Source of the DNA: Macrostomum hystrix
Lineage: Eukaryota; Platyhelminthes; Macrostomidae
Assembly (NCBI GenBank): GCA_950097015.1
Contig: CATNEN010000007.1
Coordinates: 9,053,001-9,117,000 of the forward strand
Direction of reading: 5' to 3'
DNA: 64,000 nucleotides
Of this stretch, positions 57,101 through 64,000 are shown piece after piece; the first letter of the stretch is position 1; each line of letters starts with the position of its first letter. Position numbers and translations under genes: made by a program. Under the pieces are notes generated by a model. The model did not search any database, had not been told where the DNA came from, and worked only from the letters and a program-made list of their open reading frames with translations.

Positions 57101-57572
57101 GGATGACGAAGTTATAAGATGACGAAGTGTATAGGTACCTGTCAATCAGCACACCCATTTAAACTAGTCAGTTTGTTATCCATTGCAACCAAATAGTATT
57201 ACAAAGTGACTAGCACCAATGTTGGGCAGCTGTAGAAATTTGCAATGAAAATGTAAACACAAGCATGGAATTGGTTATACTTTATAATAGGCCTATGCTT
57301 AATCCTTTGCTATAGCTAGCTAGCTGTTTAATTTTTAACTGTATTTATTGAATATTGGCTTCACTTGATCTGTTTCGATTGGCTTATTCTTGTAGAACTG
57401 TTAAAGCAATGCAAGTACTTAAGAAAAAGACATACGAAAAATTTCTTACGGCAATAACATTGACGAATGTTGTTTTTCCGGAGTTTTGAAGTCCGACAAG
57501 TGTCAGTTCCATCTCCTCCTTCCAAAATAGACTCTTAATCCAGTCAAGAATCCTCTGGACGAAGGCAAACAT
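54163..57572 (-). CDS. ARL8: ARL8 lysosomal small GTPase
   Basis: Three minus exons, 57572-57450, 55130-54743 and 54206-54163, with phases 0 and 1, give 184 residues; vertebrate ARL8 has 186. The N-terminal amphipathic helix is [17 protein letters not shown], with no glycine 2, as in ARL8, which is membrane-bound by N-acetylation rather than myristoylation. Nucleotide motifs are complete: GLQNSGKT (P-loop), PTVGFNMR (switch I), [17 protein letters not shown] (switch II) and NKRD. The last 44-nt exon reads [16 protein letters not shown]8 on lysosomes recruits kinesin linkers and tethers for outward transport and fusion. Intron 1 is 2.3 kb and carries a mariner-like MITE. Confidence 0.96.
54365..54597 (-). 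mobile_element. tRNA-derived SINE family 2, in ARL8 intron 2
   Basis: Read on the minus strand: GTGGCAGAGCGATTAACGCG (A box) and AAGTTCGATTCCGCGG (B box, near 54530-54543), then a body with GGCTTGGGGGCTTGTCGCG and GGGCCAACCTCC, and a 3' end with CTGCCTGACGATGAT. Related copies: 20785-21055 (near full) and 5205-5310 (tail). Confidence 0.85.
55131..57449. other. ARL8 intron 1, AT-rich
   Basis: No exon needed by phase. It contains a degenerate direct duplication (about 55590-55690 and 55755-55855, both with AATAGGATTAAACTTCAA and ATTGAAGATTAT) and the mariner-like element at 56747-57131. Confidence 0.6.
56747..57131. mobile_element. Mariner-like MITE with TA target duplication
   Basis: The left end is GACACTTTGTCATCTTACAA then CTTTGTCATCC; the reversed right end is TACACTTCGTCATCTTATAA then CTTCGTCATCC. 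The roughly 31-bp inverted repeats differ at about four sites, and each is bounded by TA. The interior has further TCGTCATC motifs and no transposase. Confidence 0.75.
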
Positions 57573-60240
57573 TGTAAGCAGCAGATTTTCTATATAATAT
57601 TAGGCACCAAATTTATTACAGCAGAAGCAGCTAGGTTAAATCAACGGTACTCTAAAGATGACCCGATAGAAAATTTTCAATTATTATCATAATATTTTAC
57701 ATAAAAAAACTATGGACTTTAAGCTTTTTAAAATAGATGCTTTGCAAGAAACAGAAGCCAGTAATTCTATTTTTACACTGCAGTTTAAGCAATAAAATTT
57801 TTTATTTGATTCCGGCGTGCACTGTATGTTCTTTGCCGCTAAAAGTTCTTTGGCCTTTTTACTATTGTTTAAATACTTAATTTCCCTCGTAAATCCAAAT
57901 CCGAATCGCTCACTGAGCAAAAGTAACAATAACAAGATAAAGAATTTTTCCAAGGACAGCTTATTAAGGGTCTTGAGCCTGGTACTTAAATTTTATTTAG
58001 ACTAGAACTGGACCAAGGACTAGCTAGAATACTAGTAGATTACCAGTCGGGTCCTTTTGTTTTCATATTGCAACAATCAATAGTGTTTTTACTTCTAGAT
58101 CGTTAGAAGATGCTCTGAAAGAATTCATAAGTTAGCATTTAGTAATTTTTGCCAATTTATCTACGCTATTTACAAGGACCCACTTAAGAACCTTGCCTAT
58201 TCCTTGCATGGATTTTGAACCTCAACATTACGATGATCTCTCAACATCGACTGCACAAAATATTCACCGATGGACTACAAATGCAAACCTCAGGTCAGCA
58301 ATCGGTGCATGCAGTCGTTGAGCTCTCCCTCTTTTTAAGACGAATTTTTGTAGCGTTATGCCGCACATTGGCTGAGAATTTATATGTTCAGTTTAATTCG
58401 GAAGAGCTGCCATACTAGAATCTGCAGTCGATACGATCCCAGCTCAGCGCTTTGAAATAGCTGAGAATATTGTGATTGTCCGGAAGAAGACCTGATTTTT
58501 GCCTTCACACAGTTAAGCGTTTACTGCACAAGCGTAAAATAAAGTACATGCATTACATAACGACAGACCGCCAATCTACAGACCGGTAATAGATTCTAAA
58601 GTAGCTTTTGCTGTAAAATGTGGTATGTGAACTAAAAAATATCTTGCGAGAATATATATTAACTGCAACCTAACTTCCTTGATACGTTTTGTTTAGTATC
58701 TTACATTCGTACACTTATCAAGATCATTTGACTTCATAGGCGAAGTGTGATAAATTTTGAGAGTAAGGGGGCAGTTGTAATAAGAGCAAAAGTGGTGTGT
58801 AAGAGCACAGCGCCAGCTGTATTTGTTAAAACCAAATTATTCACTATTCAAGATTTCATGTTCCCAGACGATTTAGGCGCCAAGCAAGGCTTGTGTTTGC
58901 CATGCGAATTTTTTTATTTTGATGTGAAAATTTCTCCTTAGATATAGATATCCCTCTTCCCAACCAGAGCCGGATCACGCTCGGTAAGCAAAGCTGGTAT
59001 ATTTCAAGCACTCCGTTCTCAGAGCGCAATCCGCACGGCTCTCCACTTCCCTCTATGAAACATTTCCTTCAAATCAACAAAAACTGCCGCATTCCCATTC
59101 CAGGCGGCCTCCCGACAATCGGTCTCCCCCCGGCATCGCCTCGATCCACTTCCTGCAGTCCGCCCCGGCCCGAGCTCCACGCATCGACAAACAGAAAAAT
59201 ATGAAGAGAAAACGGACTCTGCTCCGCATGGGTGGCAATATTGAAAGAGTGGGGAAAGCAGAGAATCAGGGGGTGGGCGCTCCGGCAGGAGGGAAGAGGA
59301 GGGGAAGAGGAGGGCTCTTGGGATTCTCTCTCCGTTCCTTCGTCCGCTTCATTCCATGCAGGGCTGGGGGGCGAGGCCTGGCTGGGGAGAGAGGCTTCAC
59401 AGTCCAGCCGCTGCACGGAGCGTGATCCAGATGGAAGAGAAGGTGCAGGAGGGTCTGTCGTTATCGCCTCCCCATTCGCCCTGGTCCGCCCTTCCACTCC
59501 CGCAGCACCAACAGCCCCAGCCTCACCTGCTGTGTGCGCCTATAAGCTCGCCATTTTACGATAAGCAGCTCAGCTTGCTCCTCTCCCGACTAAATCCCCA
59601 GACTTGCCTGCCTCCACGGCTTGAAACCTCAAAGAGGAGACTCCCGATCTCTCTGCTGCAGCAACAGATCGCAAATGGCTGGCCAGCAGAAAGCATTCGG
59701 CATGCGAAACTCGACACTGCGAGCAGGGCCGGTGAGTACAGACGGGCATTCACAGGGCAGGTTCGTGAGCAGACCTTATGAGCAGCTGCGGTATTAAAGC
59801 TGCAGTTTTTGCTAGCGCCTGCTCGATAATGGGAGCTGCAGCGGAAATTCAACAAATGGAAAGAAAGGTTGCAGCAGGGCTGGACAGCATTTTCCAGCGC
59901 TACATCTCAGCTCCCCGCATTCAGGCTTTCAGGGAATTGAGCTGGGATTCGCTCGGCTCCTAGGGAAGGCATCAAATTTTAATCACAGGGCTGGGCATGG
60001 CTAAATGGCTTGCCTTTGCATCGCAGCCTTTATTACCGCCCCGCTCCCGAGTGCTGCTAATTTAATGGTTGCCATAAACGGAATATTGCTTTTATGCTCC
60101 ACCGATGCATAATGCAACCATTGTTGTAGCCTCAGAATCTGAAACAGACGCTGGAAAATTGCAAGCTAAGAAACCTATTCTCGCCCTACCTTGTGTCCGT
60201 TTCAAAAAAACGGAATAAGTTGATTCAAAGCGCAATATTC
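57573..60240. other. Intergenic between divergent genes
   Basis: No supported exon. The 57.6-59.0 kb part is AT-rich; 59.0-59.8 kb is GC-rich with long frames on both strands but no recognised domain, and may be promoter or leader of the receptor gene. Confidence 0.45.
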
Positions 60241-62609
60241 ATGAAATTTACACAGGGTGGCACGCCGGACGCAAGCGGAGACGACACGTCCGTGTTCCAG
60301 AACCCGCGCTTCCGCCTGTGCGCGCACCACATGAGCGCCGGTCAGCAGGCGGACGAAGCCATGCCGCTCTACAACTTCTTCGTGTGCCTGAACGACTCGC
60401 GCTACACCAAGATCTTCAGCGACATGGAACGCGGCATCAGTGACAGGCGCGACCGCGGCCTGCCTGTTCTGGCCGCCATCATCGGCGTCTACTGCCTCTT
60501 CATCCTTTTCGGCGGCTTTGGAAACGGCCTTGTCATGCTGACTGTCTGCCGCAACCGGGCCATGCGGACAGCGAGAAACTTGTTCATCTTTAACCTGGCG
60601 CTATCAGACTTCATCCTCTGCCTGTTCACTCAGCCGCTCAATCTGCTGCGTCTGTTCCCGGACTACATCAGCTGGGAGTACGGCGAGGTTCTGTGCAAGG
60701 TGGTCAACACGCTCACGGGCCTCAACATGTTCGTGTCCACCTTCTCCATCACAGCTATCGCGCTGGATCGCTTTCAGGTGCGGCTGCTCTCATGAAAATC
60801 GCTTGACTAGAAAGGATTAAAGACGCTCTGAAAGACGGATGGCTCGCAGGGAATGTGAAACTGCTAATCGGGAGGAGATTAAACCTTGCTAGGAAGGGAA
60901 TTAGTTTTCCCTTGTGGAAAATTAATTTTCTGGTCAGCAAGCAAGTCTCAATTGAATAAATCTCTTTGTGATCTATATTAAAAACCTAAGCACAAAAGAG
61001 TGGCAGCAGATGCAGAAAATGAAATTGACGCGCTTACGTCACTGCGAACAGAGGCTGTTTCCAAATGCCTCTCTTCCGAGCCTCATCAAACTTCTTAATG
61101 GGGAAGCAGGCCACATCCCGTCATTACCTGCGGAGTTTGGCTTCGTACCCATAATGTCACGTGAAAAGATGGATTAACTCGGCAAGCGAGGACTTTGTAA
61201 GGCCGCTCTGATTAAAACCCGTAGTGCTTGGACTCATCAGCTATGCTAGAGTCTGGCCGGACCATCGGCCTTGGGATTCAGAATAAAGAAGAGGAGAGAA
61301 AGGAGGTCCAGTAGAAGGACCTCACTCGTTCTATAAGAGCTTTGTAATTAAACTCCTTTTGTGTTCCCAACCTTTTTGCTCTTAATCAACTGCCCCAGCG
61401 TCGTTCCGGTTGGCTCTTTGTGACTCAGCTCCTCCCATCGAGTGCTTGATGCTTATGTCAGTTAAAGCATAGCCCACAAATCATAGCCTTCGGCTCGCAT
61501 CCAATCGAGTGTGCTTTAAAAAATCTTCATCCTGCGTGTGTTTGACGATTGAAAGCGAGCTGTTAATCGTCAAAGCCAAATCTGCTGCCTGAATCCTCAG
61601 GTGATCGTGTACCCGACTCGCACCAGAATGGAGCGACGCACAATGGCCCTGTGCCTGATGGCCATCTGGGGCGCCGCCGGCATGATGGCCAGTCCGCTGT
61701 TTCTCTTCGCCACCATTGAGCAGAACCGTCTGCAGTACGGCAAGCCACAGAAGATCTGCAGTGAGACCACCACGCGGATTTTTGTGAAGTACGCCAAGCT
61801 AGCCTATGGCAGCGGTGTGATGGTAGTGCAGTATCTGGTGCCACTCGGCATTGTGGTGGCAGCATATGCTAGGATCTGCGTGCGCCTGCAGCATCGCATG
61901 CGCAGCTTGAAGCAGAGGGGCGATCACCGTTCTGCCTACCAAGCCAACCGAGAAGCCACGGAAGCCGTTCGCCAGAGACGGGCCAACCTGCTGCTTGTCA
62001 CCATCGCTGTGGTGTTCAGCCTCTCCTGGCTGCCCCTCACCATTGTGAACATTGTGCATGACTTTCGCGTCCTGAAAGTGAGTGTCTGATTGAAATTGTG
62101 TGCCAGAAACGCGAAAAACTTTGCATCTTTTCAGACTAATATGGCCTTTTGCATTGCCTAAACCTGTATAAACCTCTTGCTAGGTCAAGGAGCGCCGCCA
62201 AGGATCTTCGGACCGTACCAGCCTTCTCGGCTTGGAGAATTCCAGCTCTGGTGACAGCACTCTGCTCATCTCCGTGTCACAGAGCATCCCGCTGCTGCTA
62301 GTCCTGGTGTCGGCCTGTCTGAATCCTGTCTTCTATGGCTGGTTCAATGACAACTTCCAAACTGAGTTTCACCGCCTGCTCTGTCTCAACCGTCTGGCCA
62401 GAGCTGGGCCAAAGTTTCGCGCGCGGGTTGGCGCCAGCAGTGGCGCTAGTGGCGGCGCCAGCGCCAGCGCCAGAGTCGATGCAGGAGCCGCCGGCACCGT
62501 CGGCTCGAAGCCAGGAGACGCCGGGCAGACTATCCCGCTGATTGTACTTGAGTCCGCCAGCGGAGTTGCTGCTGCCTCTGCTACCGAGGCGGATGATATA
62601 GAGGCTTAG
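60241..62609 (+). CDS. NPY/NPF-type neuropeptide receptor (rhodopsin-class GPCR)
   Basis: Three exons, 60241-60777, 61601-62077 and 62184-62609 (TAG), both junctions in phase 0, about 479 residues. Seven membrane helices are visible: TM1 VLAAIIGVYCLFILFGGFGN; TM2 NLFIFNLALSDFILCL; TM3 ends in DRF, which the splice continues as QVIVYPTR; TM4 MALCLMAIWGAAGMM; TM5 VVQYLVPLGIVVAAYARI; TM6 LLLVTIAVVFSLSWLPLTIV; TM7 with NPVFYGW (NPxxY). The DRxxxIVYPTR and WLPL patterns match the invertebrate NPF/NPY receptor group. The extracellular N-terminus has an NDS glycosylation site. The C-terminal tail is Ala/Gly/Ser-rich. The upstream frame opens without an ATG before 60241, and a possible acceptor at 60255 means an upstream coding exon is not excluded. 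Confidence 0.9.
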
Positions 62610-64000
62610 CAGAAAGCTACTTCTGGTGCGGATTTAAGAAACGTTCAAGATGATTTTAGGTTTGATAGTTTTTTTCTGATAAATTTACTTCGTGAGCCGA
62701 TTTGACAGAGACAAAGTATTTCGAGATTAACAAATTCCTCAATTATCGAGAATGATTCTGAATATGAATATTCTGAATTCTGAATATATATAATTCTGAG
62801 ATGAGGCGGAGGATTCTGGAGTCAGATGCGATCTAAAGAAAGAGACAATACGAAAACACTTTCGCTGGAAAGTGCGGTACACTTTCACAAGAACGCTTCT
62901 ATACTAACAGCACACACTAACAGCGATTGCAACTGCAAAGTATGCTAATTAATTGTAACCTTATAATTTATATATATTTATTTGATGTTTGACCACAGAT
63001 CACTTTATGAAGATGCAACCACCTTAGCACTTATTCTGAATGTACACACGTAAGCCTAGAATTGTGTTCGTCCGGTAGCAGAAGTACTTTTCCTTTATTG
63101 TATTTGTCATTCCCTTAAAATACCGCTCTCTTTTGTTGTCTGCATATGAAATAAGTATTATTGCAGTAGTGCACAACATGTTCATTTCACTTGTTTTATT
63201 TGTTGCTGTGTGCGCAAACCATTAGTATGTTAAAATAATTTTTTAAACTGAAATGGTTATTCTGGGATAAAAATGGTTGTTTTGTCGGTTCCTTGTTGAA
63301 CATACTGTGCTAGCTGTCTCCGCGATCGTTGTGGTATCCAGCTCTATAAAAAAATAAACACAATTGTAGCAGACCTCTCAGCTCTCTCTCTATTTGTTGG
63401 ATTTGGGATTGGTGAGCTGAGTATTTGGGGGGGGGGTGGTAGCGTAAGTTATGAGGGTGAGAATAGGTATTTTCCACGCTGTTCGGGTTGTACCTAAGGT
63501 AGCGCTAATGCCCGAGCGGCAAGACACTAGCTACTAACAATGGGAGCGGAATTTACTGCTGCTGGCACGAGGGCTAAGGTCACTGATCTGGGGCACAGTC
63601 CGTGGGGCGTATCAGGATGGATTGAAGTTGCCTGGTGAACGTCCTTCGCGCTCTCACGTACTTTCCTCTATGGGGTCCGGGATTAGTACAGTCTCATGAG
63701 GGATAAAGGTGGAGTTTAGGGACTTCAGGTGGGTATTTAGGGAACTTTTAGGTGGACTTTTGGACGGGATTTTAGGACGGTATATTGGGATTTTATATGA
63801 TAAACGTGGTTTGAAACAAAATTAAACCCGTAAAAATGGAAAGTGGTTCATTACTACTTGCAGTAAAAGTGTACTAAAATAATATTAAAAGAAACAAACA
63901 GTACAGAACTCAAAACGCCATAAATGATTCCTGTATTAAGAAGACTTTTGTGACTTTAAAATTCGTGCAGTTAAACTTTAATGACGAAATCGACAGAATT
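62610..64000. other. 3' flank of the receptor gene, no further gene seen
   Basis: AT-rich; likely long 3' UTR with an AATAAA near 63352. After 63400 there is a run of G, then GGT-rich sequence without a coding frame. Confidence 0.5.

Noticed and set aside
59069-59781. Long frames on both strands in GC-rich sequence
   Set aside because: No domain, repeat family or phase-compatible splice partners; GC-rich composition alone opens frames.

Overview
This is a eukaryotic, metazoan nuclear window. Genes are split by GT-AG introns, mostly of 50-500 bp, and the proteins are bilaterian types: SF3B5, ARL8, RPAIN, a DCDC2-like doublecortin protein, a PLEKHG7-like RhoGEF, an arrestin-domain protein, an NPY/NPF-type receptor, a Caspr-like fibrinogen-domain protein, a chymotrypsin-fold protease and a dynamin/Mx-like GTPase. 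tRNA-derived SINEs, one with a core resembling that of marine-invertebrate SINEs, and many long minisatellites suggest a spiralian or other marine invertebrate. The sequence alone does not fix the species. No bacterial, phage or CRISPR features were seen.

Layout, left to right: the 3' part of a dynamin/Mx-like GTPase (+, 2-2640); a secreted S1 protease (+, 3818-4785); a repeat-bearing gap; an intronless gene with a PTB-like fold (+, 6795-7943); an exon of a small membrane protein (-, 8431-8661); a TSP1 plus Caspr-type fibrinogen-like gene (-, 10095-11424, 5' end unresolved); an AT-rich SINE/MITE region (11.4-14.7 kb); intronless SF3B5 (+, 14727-14984); an arrestin-domain gene with an intronic minisatellite (+, 15865-17586); a DCDC2-like gene with IQ motifs and two possible 3' ends (+, 20063-25508); a large PLEKHG7-like RhoGEF gene (-, about 43.2 kb down to 26.7 kb); a 2-kb 28-bp minisatellite (44-46 kb); RPAIN (-, 49653-50472); a repeat region with a long inverted repeat and a hAT MITE (50.5-54.1 kb); ARL8 (-, 54163-57572) with a mariner-like MITE in intron 1; and a neuropeptide receptor (+, 60241-62609).

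Exon models were built by hand from splice sites and reading phase. For the Mx-like, protease, Caspr-like, arrestin, DCDC2-like, PLEKHG7-like, RPAIN, ARL8 and receptor genes all listed junctions keep phase. The PLEKHG7-like model closes only when a 38-nt microexon (36604-36641) is included. The genes look like independent single-copy loci with no operon logic. The most distinctive feature is the density of tandem arrays, roughly 8-9 kb in total, several of them inside introns of one RhoGEF gene.
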